A DNA stretch of 54,813 nt from Candidatus Roizmanbacteria bacterium RIFCSPLOWO2_01_FULL_39_19 (GTDB taxonomy: Bacteria > Patescibacteriota > Microgenomatia > UBA1406 > HO2-37-13b): positions 1 through 54,813 of the forward strand of contig MGAM01000009.1 of NCBI GenBank assembly GCA_001789725.1, written 5' to 3'. The notes under the pieces are model-generated. The model saw only the letters and a program-made list of their open reading frames with translations. It made no database searches and had not been told where the DNA came from. Of the stretch, positions 28,351 through 37,849 are shown in pieces (position 1 is the first letter of the stretch; every line of letters begins with the position of its first letter). A program made the position numbers and the translations under genes.

Positions 28351-29415
28351 ATGAAACACTTATCTAATATTTCACTAAAAGACCATAATACGCTTAAAAT
28401 AAATGCGTCCTGCAGTAATTTCTATGTCATTGAAAATAAGAATGACTTATCAGAGATGATAAAAATAAACTTAGGTGGTAGCCGTCATGTTCTTGGGGCA
28501 GGGGCAAATGTTCTTTTTAAATCTGACTTTAAAGGAACAATACTTCAGATTGTAATGAATAAAATCTCAGTTCTTAAAGAAAGTACCAAGCACGTTGAGG
28601 TTGAGGCTGACGCCGGGGTTGTATGGAATGATCTGGTTGAATGGTCGGTTAATAATAATTTAGGTGGAATTGAAAATATGACATCTATTCCGGGGCTGGT
28701 TGGGGCTGCTGCAGTTGGAAATATCGCAGCTTACGGACAAAATATCTCTGATGTTTGTGTGGGATTGACTGCATATGAATTTGAAACGGGTAGGTTCAAG
28801 AATTTTAGCAGCCAAGAGTGTGGGTTTTCCTATCGTGAGAGTATTTTTAAAAACGAGCTAAATGATAAATATTTAATTTTGTCAGTAATAGTTAGATTTA
28901 ATAAAAACCCAGAAATTAACAGTGAATATTGGTCTAAAAAACATGGAAGTGTAGGCGACGTTTTAAAAGATAATGGCAAACCGCCCTATACTTTGCGGAA
29001 TGTGGTTGATGCAATAATTAAAATCAGGAGATCAAAATTTCCTGATATGAATGAATTTGGAACAGCTGGCAGTTTCTTCAAAAATCCTCTGGTATCCAAA
29101 GGCGAACTTGAGAGTATTAGAAAACTAGTTCCGAATGTTCAGTATTACCCTGTTGAAGCACTTCATTATGTTGATAACTTACTTTCTGTAGATAGCGATT
29201 TCGTGAAAATTGCTGCTGGGGACATACTCGACAATGGCATGGGGTATAAAGGCAAGTGGTCCGGCAATGTTGGGCTATATAAAAATCATGCGCTTGTTCT
29301 AGTGACTAATGGAGAGGCAACTGGGGAAGAAGTTGATGAATTTGCAAAAAAGGTGAGTGAGGACTTTTATAAATTTTGTAGCGTAAACTTAGAAAGAGAA
29401 GTCGTAACAATTTAA
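28351..29415 (+). CDS. murB: UDP-N-acetylenolpyruvoylglucosamine reductase
   Basis: LGAGANVLFKSDFKGTI, IPGLVGAAAVGNIAAYGQNISD, FGTAGSFFKNPLVS. Confidence 0.93.
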   Translation: MKHLSNISLKDHNTLKINASCSNFYVIENKNDLSEMIKINLGGSRHVLGAGANVLFKSDFKGTILQIVMNKISVLKESTKHVEVEADAGVVWNDLVEWSVNNNLGGIENMTSIPGLVGAAAVGNIAAYGQNISDVCVGLTAYEFETGRFKNFSSQECGFSYRESIFKNELNDKYLILSVIVRFNKNPEINSEYWSKKHGSVGDVLKDNGKPPYTLRNVVDAIIKIRRSKFPDMNEFGTAGSFFKNPLVSKGELESIRKLVPNVQYYPVEALHYVDNLLSVDSDFVKIAAGDILDNGMGYKGKWSGNVGLYKNHALVLVTNGEATGEEVDEFAKKVSEDFYKFCSVNLEREVVTI

Positions 29416-29416
29416 T

Positions 29417-30748
29417 ATGGAAGATGCGTTTATAGTACAAGGAGGCCAGCCACTGAAAGGCGAAATTGAACTATCGGGTGCCAAAAATGTTGCTCTGAAA
29501 GTGTTAATTGCAGCGCTTCTTTTTGACCGCCAGGTAACATTTTCAAATATTCCTGAAATTGCAGATGTTAAAGAGTTGCTTCGTCTTTTATCTCTTCTTG
29601 GGGCTGATGTTAAACAAGAAAAAAATATTGTCTCAATTGACCCAACCAAATTAAATAAATGGGAAGTTGACTTGCTCCATGGCTCCAAAATTAGAGTAAG
29701 TTTCATGTTGTTTGCTCCACTACTTTATCGCTTTAAAGAAGCGATAATTCCCAATCCAGGCGGGTGTCGTCTTGGCGCTCGGCCAATTGATAGACACGTT
29801 GATAGCCTCAAAAGTTTTGGTGTTGATATTAACTATAATCCTGATACCGGATTTTATAAAGCAACGCTGCCCACGGGTAAATTTAGGGGTTCAAAATTCC
29901 ATTTTGAAAAGTCAACACATACTGGAACTGAGCTGGCGGTTTTGACTGCTGTAATGGCACAAGGAGAGAGTGTAATTGAGAATGCTGCTCAAGAACCTGA
30001 GGTTGATGATCTTATCCAATTTTTGAATCAGAACGGAGCCAAAATTAGACGTGCCAATAGCAACATTTATATTGAAGGTGTGGATAGCCTAGTTCAAAAA
30101 GATAAGCCATATCACATAATGTATGACGAGCTTGAAGCAGCAACCTATGGTGTCTTTGCACTTGCAACAAAAGGTGATATTACAATTAAACATACTAAGC
30201 GAAAACACTTGAAATATTTTATTGAAAAAGTGATGCAAGCAGGAGGAGGAATAGAATATCTTAACGGGGGAATCAGATTTTTTTACAAAGAACCGCTTAA
30301 AAAGACTGATGTAATAACTGTTCCCTACCCGGGATTTAGAACTGACTGGCAGGCCCAATGGGCGCTTCTTATGACTCAAGCTGAAGGTGAGTCCACTATT
30401 CACGAAACAATCTTTGAAAATAAATTTGGTTATGTTAACGAGCTTAAAAAAGTTGGGGCGAAAATAGAATTCTTCCAACCAAATATGTCAAACATTGACA
30501 AAATATATCAATTTTCGCTTCCCGAGGATCACTCTTCATTGATGCAGGCAATAAAAGTATCTGGCCCAACAAAACTTCACAACGGTGTTTTAGTGGTTCG
30601 CGATATCAGAGCTGGGGCAACGGTTTTGATTGCTTCGTGCATGGCTAGGGGAGAATCGGTGATTCAGGGAGCATCAATAATAGATCGGGGATATGAACGA
30701 ATTGAAAATAAGCTAATCATGCTTGGCGCAAAAATCAAAAGAGTTTAA
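29417..30748 (+). CDS. murA: UDP-N-acetylglucosamine 1-carboxyvinyltransferase
   Basis: LKGEIELSGAKNVALKVLIAALL, NPGGCRLGARPIDRH (catalytic Cys loop), DIRAGATVLIA. Confidence 0.95.
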   Translation: MEDAFIVQGGQPLKGEIELSGAKNVALKVLIAALLFDRQVTFSNIPEIADVKELLRLLSLLGADVKQEKNIVSIDPTKLNKWEVDLLHGSKIRVSFMLFAPLLYRFKEAIIPNPGGCRLGARPIDRHVDSLKSFGVDINYNPDTGFYKATLPTGKFRGSKFHFEKSTHTGTELAVLTAVMAQGESVIENAAQEPEVDDLIQFLNQNGAKIRRANSNIYIEGVDSLVQKDKPYHIMYDELEAATYGVFALATKGDITIKHTKRKHLKYFIEKVMQAGGGIEYLNGGIRFFYKEPLKKTDVITVPYPGFRTDWQAQWALLMTQAEGESTIHETIFENKFGYVNELKKVGAKIEFFQPNMSNIDKIYQFSLPEDHSSLMQAIKVSGPTKLHNGVLVVRDIRAGATVLIASCMARGESVIQGASIIDRGYERIENKLIMLGAKIKRV

Positions 30749-30763
30749 GCTATACTAACTTAT

Positions 30764-31126
30764 ATGCATGCCATAAAACAATACGCCTCCTCCTTCGTGT
30801 TTGCCTATGAAGGACTACGTTGGGCATTTATGCATCATGCTAATTACCGAATACACGCGCTTTTGTCTGTTGCAGCTCTTGTTGCATCTGTCATGCTTCA
30901 GATATCGAATGTTGAATGGTTGTTTATTATTATAACGATTACTTTAGGATTTGTAATTGAGAGTATTAACACGGCGGTTGAGGTAACATGTGACGCAATT
31001 GATCAAAATTGGCGGGAAGATATTAAAATAGCAAAGGATGTTTCTGCTGCTGCAATGTTAATATATTCAATTGGGGCGGTTGTGATTGCGATCATTATTT
31101 TTATTCCTAAATTAGGGTACATTTGA
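30764..31126 (+). CDS. dgkA: Diacylglycerol/undecaprenol kinase
   Basis: FAYEGLRWAFMHHANYRIH, IESINTAVEVTCDAI, KDVSAAAMLI. Confidence 0.88.
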   Translation: MHAIKQYASSFVFAYEGLRWAFMHHANYRIHALLSVAALVASVMLQISNVEWLFIIITITLGFVIESINTAVEVTCDAIDQNWREDIKIAKDVSAAAMLIYSIGAVVIAIIIFIPKLGYI

Positions 31127-31130
31127 GTTT

Positions 31131-32177
31131 ATGTATTTATACTTTTTTGTTTTAATAACTTCAATTCTTGTTAATTTTGTAACGATTATTCCTTTTATTA
31201 ATCTCCTATACAATCTTAAATTTAGGAGAGCAAACCAGGTAACACGTGATGCGTTCAACAAATTAACTCCCATTTTTGACAAATTTCATCGCAATAAGGC
31301 GGGGACACCGGTTGGAGGAGGACTTCTGATTATTGTAAACACAGTTTTTTTGTTTGCGTTGAGTATTTTACTTTTTAAACTCTCTGATTTCCAATTCTTT
31401 ACTAACTACCCGTCTGTTGTGACTGAAATTAAGATTCTATTATTTACTTTTGTTTCCTTTTCATTCTTAGGTTTATATGACGATCTTAAGAAGATTTTTT
31501 TCTGGCGTGACGACAATTTTTTTGGGTTAAGACTAAAACATAAATTTATTTTAGAGACGGTTTTAGGACTATCCATCGGGTACTGGATGTATAAGGAACT
31601 CAATATTGATCTTATTAATGTTCCTTTTTTAGACGTGTTTCATTTGTCCTGGCTTTATATACCTTTTGCTGCGTTCGTGATTGTCTCATTTGCAAACGCT
31701 GTTAATATCACTGATGGGCTTGATGGCTTGTCATCAGGCGTGCTAGTAATTACCCTGTTTGCCTTTTGGTCAATCTCAGTTTCAACTCTTGATACGCCGT
31801 TGTCAATTTTTATTGCCTGTTGGTTGGGCGGGCTGATAACATTTTTATATTTTAATATTTACCCGGCTCGTATTTTTTTAGGAGATACAGGAGCGCTCTC
31901 TTTTGGGGCAACATTTGCGGTTATTGGCTTACTCCTTGGTAAAGTTTTTGCGCTTCCAATAATCGGGGGGGTATTCTTTTTTGAAATTATCTCATCAGCG
32001 GTTCAATTATTTTCCAAAAAATATCGAGGAAAGAAAATTTTCCCGGTGGCTCCAATCCATCTTTACTTACAACATTTGGGTTGGCCCGAACCAAAAATTG
32101 TCATGAGAGCCTGGATTTTCTCAATATTATTTGCGATTTTTGGACTAATGATTGCGTTTATCAATACCCCTCACTAA
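31131..32177 (+). CDS. mraY: Phospho-N-acetylmuramoyl-pentapeptide transferase
   Basis: KAGTPVGGGLLI, NAVNITDGLDGLSSG, FLGDTGALSFGAT, PIHLYLQHLGWPEPKIV. Confidence 0.92.
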   Translation: MYLYFFVLITSILVNFVTIIPFINLLYNLKFRRANQVTRDAFNKLTPIFDKFHRNKAGTPVGGGLLIIVNTVFLFALSILLFKLSDFQFFTNYPSVVTEIKILLFTFVSFSFLGLYDDLKKIFFWRDDNFFGLRLKHKFILETVLGLSIGYWMYKELNIDLINVPFLDVFHLSWLYIPFAAFVIVSFANAVNITDGLDGLSSGVLVITLFAFWSISVSTLDTPLSIFIACWLGGLITFLYFNIYPARIFLGDTGALSFGATFAVIGLLLGKVFALPIIGGVFFFEIISSAVQLFSKKYRGKKIFPVAPIHLYLQHLGWPEPKIVMRAWIFSILFAIFGLMIAFINTPH

Positions 32178-32254
32178 GCCACGTATTGACCAGCACTGCT
32201 TTAGTTAGCGTCATTACAGCCTCAGCGGTTCTTCTACGCTAGTCTGGTTTTCTG

Positions 32255-32260
32255 TATACT
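32255..32260 (+). promoter_or_regulatory. -10 box for murL, predicted leaderless
   Basis: TATACT ends 6 nt before ATG 32267. Confidence 0.45.
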
Positions 32261-32266
32261 ATATTT

Positions 32267-33619
32267 ATGGATAAAAAAGCCCATGCGTTTGAGTTTGTGA
32301 GCTTTAACTTGAATGCGAGCGAGCATAAAGCAGAATTTCTTTTTAGAGTTCATTTTAATGATAGCACTTTTGAAGATTTTATGGAGGCCCTCACGTTCCC
32401 CAAAAGTGTATTAAGTGATGTTTCTGATAATAGAACGGTAAACAGGATGCTCTCTGACGTGCATCTTGCATTGGGATTTTCTTATTACAAGATGTACTGC
32501 CCAAAGGATATGATTGTCTCAACGAATAAATTAAATCAAGTTGAGGCAAAGTTTTGGACCACGGTATATACCAAAGGGTTGGGACAATTTTTCTACGAAA
32601 ATAAAATTGACTTTAAAGGATTGATTAATTTCCCCGTCTTCCCTGAAGCTTGTAAAGATAAGCCAGCTTCTATAACTCTTAATCACAACAAAGTTTTAGT
32701 GGCGTTTGGAGGAGGCAAGGACTCACTTTTAACCCACCGTTATTTGAGCAAGGACGCAAGTTTTGCCATAGCTGAGTACTCTCTGAAGCGAAGTGAAGCG
32801 CTTGACTACATTGCTAACAAAAATAACCTTAACCATCTCGTTGTTGAAAGGTCGCCCGATCCAAAACTATTTGAGTATTCAAAAAGGGAGACAGTACTGA
32901 ATGGGCACGTTCCAATAACCGTCATAAATTCGTTTGTTGGGATTTTGACTGCTATGCTTTGTGGTTACGGAACGATTATTTTTTCCAACGAAGCAAGTTC
33001 TAATTACGGCAATGCTCAATATTTGGGCGCTGTAATTAATCATCAATGGGGTAAAACCAGTGAGTTTGAAAGAATGTTTCAAGATCATATAAAAAATTCT
33101 CTGAACGTTGATATAGAATATTTCTCTCTGATCAGACCACTTCATGAAATTGAGATTATGAGACGGTTTGTAGAGGAACAAATAGACCTGTCTTCTTTTA
33201 CAAGTTGCAATCGAAACTTTAAATTTACTTCAACACTGGACATGAACAATCTCTGGTGTGGGCTGTGCCCCAAGTGTGTTTTTACGTTCTTATTATTGTC
33301 GGCATTCACATCTAAAGAAAAACTTGTTTCAATTTTTAAAAAAAATCTATATTCTGATCCCAGCCTTATCCAACTTTTTAAGGATATTTTAGGTATTGGG
33401 GCAATGAAGCCGTTTGAATGCGTTGGAACCCCTGAGGAGACGATAGTTGCCATGAATATGGCATATAAGAAACAAGAATATAGAGATGATGTCATCATGA
33501 AAATGTTTGAGAGTGAGATCATAAGTAAAAATCCTGATATCAAAAAACTTGAGAAAAAGGTTTTTGCATACGGTGATGACAGTTTAATTTCGGCAAGATT
33601 CAAAAAGCTACTTTCATGA
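32267..33619 (+). CDS. murL: MurL-like UDP-MurNAc-L-Ala-L-Glu epimerase
   Basis: PP-loop-like VLVAFGGGKDSLLTHRYL, FSNEASSNYGNAQY, WCGLCPKCVFTFLLLSAF; sits directly before murD in dcw. Confidence 0.8.
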   Translation: MDKKAHAFEFVSFNLNASEHKAEFLFRVHFNDSTFEDFMEALTFPKSVLSDVSDNRTVNRMLSDVHLALGFSYYKMYCPKDMIVSTNKLNQVEAKFWTTVYTKGLGQFFYENKIDFKGLINFPVFPEACKDKPASITLNHNKVLVAFGGGKDSLLTHRYLSKDASFAIAEYSLKRSEALDYIANKNNLNHLVVERSPDPKLFEYSKRETVLNGHVPITVINSFVGILTAMLCGYGTIIFSNEASSNYGNAQYLGAVINHQWGKTSEFERMFQDHIKNSLNVDIEYFSLIRPLHEIEIMRRFVEEQIDLSSFTSCNRNFKFTSTLDMNNLWCGLCPKCVFTFLLLSAFTSKEKLVSIFKKNLYSDPSLIQLFKDILGIGAMKPFECVGTPEETIVAMNMAYKKQEYRDDVIMKMFESEIISKNPDIKKLEKKVFAYGDDSLISARFKKLLS

Positions 33620-34857
33620 CAATAGAAGGACTTAAGAAATATAGGAAAGTTCTAATATTAGGATACGGCATTGAAGGAAAATCCACAGAGCGATTTTTTA
33701 AGAAATTTTTGTCACAAATCGAAATTATTGTAGCCGATCAAAAGGACGGACCCAATTATTTATCACGCCAGGATGAGGCTGACCTTGTTATTAAATCCCC
33801 GGGGGTTAAGAAAAATTTAGTTTACAAGCCCTACACCACGCCGACAAATATTTTTTTTGCCAACGCAAAAATGAAAATTATTGGAATAACCGGGACAAAA
33901 GGGAAAAGCACGTTAGCTTCGCTTATTCATGCAATTTTAAACGCATCTGGCAGTAAAAATTATCTGCTTGGCAATATTGGCAATCCAATGCTGGACGCAC
34001 TAACTAACGGATATGATCAAGATGCCATTGCTGTTGTTGAGCTTTCAAGTTATCAACTTGATGATATGAAATATAGTCCTCACATTGCCTGCTTTTTAAA
34101 TATTTATCCCGAGACACATAACCACAAAAGTTATGATGACTACTTTCAGGCGAAATCTCACATTACCCTTTTTCAAAAAGAGAACGATTTTTTTGTTTAT
34201 AATCCCAAATTTCCCCAAATTGAGAATCTTACAAAACGAACTCTAGCAAAAAAAGTACCCATTGATTTATCATCAATTCTTCAGTTTTCAAATTCAGCTC
34301 TATCTGGACCACACAATCTTGAAACTGTTGCCTCAGCAGTTGCAATTGCCAATATTTTAAATATTAAAGAAGAAGAAATTGAAATAGCTATTTCAAACTA
34401 TCAAGCGTTACCTCATCGGATGAATTATGTAGGTAAGTTCAAGGAAATTGAATTCTACAATGACTCATCCGCAAACAATCCGGCTGCGACTATGGGCGCG
34501 CTTGTTGCATTGTCACCGGTCCACACGCTTCTTCTGGGAGGGCAGGATCGGGGGTTTGATTTTAAACCGGTTGTTGATAAGTTAAATCAATGCGGGGTTA
34601 AATCGTTAGTTTTATTCCCCGACACCGATGCAAAAATTATTAATTTAATAATACAAAATGAATATAAAGATATCAAAATGCTTGAAACTGACTCAATGAA
34701 AGAGGCGGTAGATTTTATATTCAAACAAACCTCCATTGGCGAGAAATGTTTGTTAAGCCCCGGAGCGCCGAGCTACCTGATGTACGAAAACTTTTCGGCA
34801 AGAGGGGATGACTTTGTTAATAAAGTGAAGAACTATGAAAAAAAGAAAAATACTTAA
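33616..34857 (+). CDS. murD: UDP-N-acetylmuramoyl-L-alanine--glutamate ligase (MurD/MurD2-type)
   Basis: ILGYGIEGKSTERFF, ITGTKGKSTLASLI, ELSSYQLDDMKYSP, LLLGGQDRGFDF, LLSPGAPSYLMYENFSARGDDF. Confidence 0.9.
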   Translation: MTIEGLKKYRKVLILGYGIEGKSTERFFKKFLSQIEIIVADQKDGPNYLSRQDEADLVIKSPGVKKNLVYKPYTTPTNIFFANAKMKIIGITGTKGKSTLASLIHAILNASGSKNYLLGNIGNPMLDALTNGYDQDAIAVVELSSYQLDDMKYSPHIACFLNIYPETHNHKSYDDYFQAKSHITLFQKENDFFVYNPKFPQIENLTKRTLAKKVPIDLSSILQFSNSALSGPHNLETVASAVAIANILNIKEEEIEIAISNYQALPHRMNYVGKFKEIEFYNDSSANNPAATMGALVALSPVHTLLLGGQDRGFDFKPVVDKLNQCGVKSLVLFPDTDAKIINLIIQNEYKDIKMLETDSMKEAVDFIFKQTSIGEKCLLSPGAPSYLMYENFSARGDDFVNKVKNYEKKKNT

Positions 34858-35947
34858 ATCAACTATCTCGTTTGTCTCAAATCGCCTATCAAGAACGTTG
34901 TTTATTATGCCAATTGTTTTAACAATTGCCGGTTTATTTTTTATCTTTGAGGCTTCGTCAGTCTCAGCTTTTAGACAGTTAGGTGACAGTTTTTATTTTC
35001 TAAAACGCCAGTTAGTTTTCTTTGTTGTTGGAATCGGGTTAATGGTTTTTTTTTCAAAATTAAATTACAAAAAACTCTATAATCTGGCTATTCCGGCGCT
35101 ATTTATTTCAATTGTATCCCTAATTTTAGTTATTATTCCCCACATAACCGATCCGGTGTCCGGCGCAAGACGGTGGATCTCAATTGCCGGATTCACTTTC
35201 CAGCCAAGCGAGTTTACTAAGCTGGCGATGATTCTTTATCTGTCATCATGGTTTGTCAAAAAAGAACGAGAGCGGTTTATCTCTTTTGCTGCGCTGATGA
35301 TTTTTATTATTTTGCTTATCATGGGACAGCCTGATTTGGGAACAGCCACAATAATCGTATTGCTCTCAGTATGCATGTACATTCTCTCAGGAGAGGACAT
35401 GAAATATTTATTTGCCTCAGTTCCGTTTGGAATAGCAGGGTTGTTTTTTCTGATCAAAACATCCGAGTACCGTACTAAGCGTTTTCTAACATTTCTTAAT
35501 CCAAATCTTGATATACAAGGAATCAGTTATCACTTAAATCAAATCTTAATTTCTTTATCAGCCGGAGGACTTGTCGGGAGAGGATTTTCAGAGTCTCGTC
35601 AAAAATACCAATTCTTACCCGAAGCCCACACCGATTCGATCTTTGCGATAATTGGTGAGGAGGCGGGATTTATTGGCGGAGTCACGGTGATAATTGCCTA
35701 CATGTATCTTCTTTATCTTTTATACAAAGTTGTCCGTGCTTGTCCAGACCGGTTTGGCCAACTACTGTCTGCAGCTGTATTTGCTCTTCTGGCGCTTCAA
35801 GTTGCAATTAACTTGTCCGGCATGGTGAACCTTTTACCCTTAACAGGCGTTCCATTGCCATTCATTTCATATGGAGGATCTAATCTACTGGTGATGTATA
35901 TACTTATGGGGGTGGCAATTAATATTGGAAGACGAAATAATCTATGA
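34835..35947 (+). CDS. ftsW: Peptidoglycan glycosyltransferase FtsW (SEDS)
   Basis: GARRWISIAGFTFQPSEFTKLAMILYLS, GQPDLGTATII, LPLTGVPLPFISYGGSNLL. Confidence 0.93.
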   Translation: MKKRKILKSTISFVSNRLSRTLFIMPIVLTIAGLFFIFEASSVSAFRQLGDSFYFLKRQLVFFVVGIGLMVFFSKLNYKKLYNLAIPALFISIVSLILVIIPHITDPVSGARRWISIAGFTFQPSEFTKLAMILYLSSWFVKKERERFISFAALMIFIILLIMGQPDLGTATIIVLLSVCMYILSGEDMKYLFASVPFGIAGLFFLIKTSEYRTKRFLTFLNPNLDIQGISYHLNQILISLSAGGLVGRGFSESRQKYQFLPEAHTDSIFAIIGEEAGFIGGVTVIIAYMYLLYLLYKVVRACPDRFGQLLSAAVFALLALQVAINLSGMVNLLPLTGVPLPFISYGGSNLLVMYILMGVAINIGRRNNL

Positions 35948-37011
35948 AAATTCTCATTACGGGCGGACATATTACCCCGGCCCTTTCAGTTTATGATGAA
36001 TGTAAAAAAAGAGGGATTAATGTTGTTTTTGTGGGAAGACAATTCTCGTATGACAAATCAACACAAACAATGGAGGCAAAAATGCTGGAAGAAAGAAATA
36101 TCAAGTTAATTCATCTTGATGCCGGGCGATTAACAAGAATTTTAAACATTCAGAGTGTGAGGCACTTTTTAAAAATTCCAAAAGGTTATTTCCAAGCTGT
36201 TAATATTCTTAAAAAGGAGCGACCTGACGCGATTTTATCTTTTGGGGGATATATTGGTCTTCCAATCTCAATTGCGGGGAAGCTACTTAGTATTCCTATT
36301 TTTACCCATGAGCAGGTTATGGCGCCGGGGTTGACAAATCGCCTAATATCACAATTTGCAAGTAAAGTTTTTGTGTCATTTGGAGAGTCTGTCAAATATT
36401 TTCCGAAACATAAAGTAATTTTAACGGGGAATCCAATAAGACAAGCCATTCTAAAAGGCAAAAGTAAAACACTTAATATTGGCAACAATAAGCCGGTTAT
36501 ATTTGTAACAGGAGGCAGTCTTGGGGCTCATGAATTAAATCGCCACGTTGAGGCAATTATGCCTAAATTGACCAAAAAATTTCTTGTTGTCCATCAAACG
36601 GGCAATGTGGCCGAATTTCACGATTTTGAACGCCTGAAAAAATTGGAAAACGAAAATTATTTCGTGTTTGATCATTTATTAGATGATGACTTTGGATATA
36701 TGATGAGGCGAGCTGACGTAATTGTTTCCCGATCGGGAGCCAATACGGTTTTTGAACTTCTTGCTCTTTCCAAAATTGCCGTTCTTGTCCCCTTACCTTT
36801 TTCCAGCTTTGCCGAGCAGGAAGAACACGCAAGGCTGCTTGAGGACAGCGGGGTCGCCAAGATTTTTTATCAAATCCATAAAAGCGAAGAACTTTTTGAG
36901 ACAATTCAGTTTGTCTATAATCATCGACAAGAAATGGAGATCAATTTTAATAGTCTTTCACACTACGTTCACCTTGATGCTGCAAAAAGGATTGTTGATG
37001 AATTAGTATGA
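35944..37011 (+). CDS. murG: MurG-like UDP-GlcNAc:undecaprenyl-PP-MurNAc-pentapeptide GlcNAc transferase
   Basis: KILITGGHITPALSVYDECKKRG, SFGGYIGLPISIAGKLL, THEQVMAPGLTNRL, VTGGSLGAHELN, VSRSGANTVFELLAL. Confidence 0.9.
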   Translation: MKILITGGHITPALSVYDECKKRGINVVFVGRQFSYDKSTQTMEAKMLEERNIKLIHLDAGRLTRILNIQSVRHFLKIPKGYFQAVNILKKERPDAILSFGGYIGLPISIAGKLLSIPIFTHEQVMAPGLTNRLISQFASKVFVSFGESVKYFPKHKVILTGNPIRQAILKGKSKTLNIGNNKPVIFVTGGSLGAHELNRHVEAIMPKLTKKFLVVHQTGNVAEFHDFERLKKLENENYFVFDHLLDDDFGYMMRRADVIVSRSGANTVFELLALSKIAVLVPLPFSSFAEQEEHARLLEDSGVAKIFYQIHKSEELFETIQFVYNHRQEMEINFNSLSHYVHLDAAKRIVDELV

Positions 37012-37715
37012 TTAAAAAAATTCTTCTTAGGATAGCTAAATTTGGCTCAATAATTTTTCTTTCTGTGGTGCTGTCAATAGGAGTCTTGTTGGCCTTTGAC
37101 TATTTTCGTATAAAAACAGTGTCTTTAAACGGCGCGACTTCATTAAACAATCTTTCGAGCGTATATCGACAAGTAATATTTCTGGTTAATAGTGACAAGT
37201 TACAGGAAAAGTTACTTCAAAAAAATCCATCATTTATGTCAATTCATATTGAAAAAAAACTACCTCATACCATAATAATTACCGCCATTAAAACAAAACC
37301 CATTGCTCAACTTCAAGTTTATGACGGCTGGTATCTGCTGTCTCCTACGGCGGTTGTTATCACTAAAAAAAGGTCAAAAACTAGTGTGCTTGCTACAATG
37401 AGCTATTTTACAAAGTATCCATTTGAAGCATACAATGTTGGAGAAAAGCTCGATGCCAAAGAAATTCAATACGCAACTTATTTCTTGGATAGAATTGGAA
37501 CGATAAAGAATCTAAAGGTTGACACGATTGCTATTAACTATCTTTTTATGATAGTATTTAAAAGTGAGGATAGAGAGATTTGGTTGACAACGAAAAAAAA
37601 TAAGGAAGAGCAGTTCGGTACGTTAAAGACAATTCTGAGATATTTTAATAAAACTGGCGCAAAATTTAAAAAAATCGACTTAAGATTTACAAAACCGTTA
37701 GTTACGTTGGAATGA
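37008..37715 (+). CDS. ftsQ: FtsQ/DivIB-like cell division protein
   Basis: N-terminal TM, POTRA-like segment (NPSFMSIHIEKKLPHTIIITAIKTKPIA), position before ftsA. Confidence 0.75.
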   Translation: MIKKILLRIAKFGSIIFLSVVLSIGVLLAFDYFRIKTVSLNGATSLNNLSSVYRQVIFLVNSDKLQEKLLQKNPSFMSIHIEKKLPHTIIITAIKTKPIAQLQVYDGWYLLSPTAVVITKKRSKTSVLATMSYFTKYPFEAYNVGEKLDAKEIQYATYFLDRIGTIKNLKVDTIAINYLFMIVFKSEDREIWLTTKKNKEEQFGTLKTILRYFNKTGAKFKKIDLRFTKPLVTLE

Positions 37716-37729
37716 ACCTAAGGTTCCAA

Positions 37730-37830
37730 TTGGGTGCAGTACGAGAAAGAAGCGAGGAACGAGTAAGACGTACTTATGATGGTACGTAGTCGAGTACCAC
37801 AGCTTCTAACGAAGTAATGCGCTAAGTGGG
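37730..37830 (+). repeat. Copy A of dispersed ~100-bp structured element
   Basis: About 85% identical by eye to the reverse complement of 51588-51689; shared nested stem with a compensatory substitution. Confidence 0.85.
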
Positions 37831-37849
37831 AAAATTGTAACAATAAAAG

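Noticed and set aside
37706-37732. TTGGAATGAACCTAAGGTTCCAA hairpin as a terminator after ftsQ
   Set aside because: No U-tract follows and it merges with the dispersed element; may be part of that element's context, but a terminator between ftsQ and ftsA is not supported.
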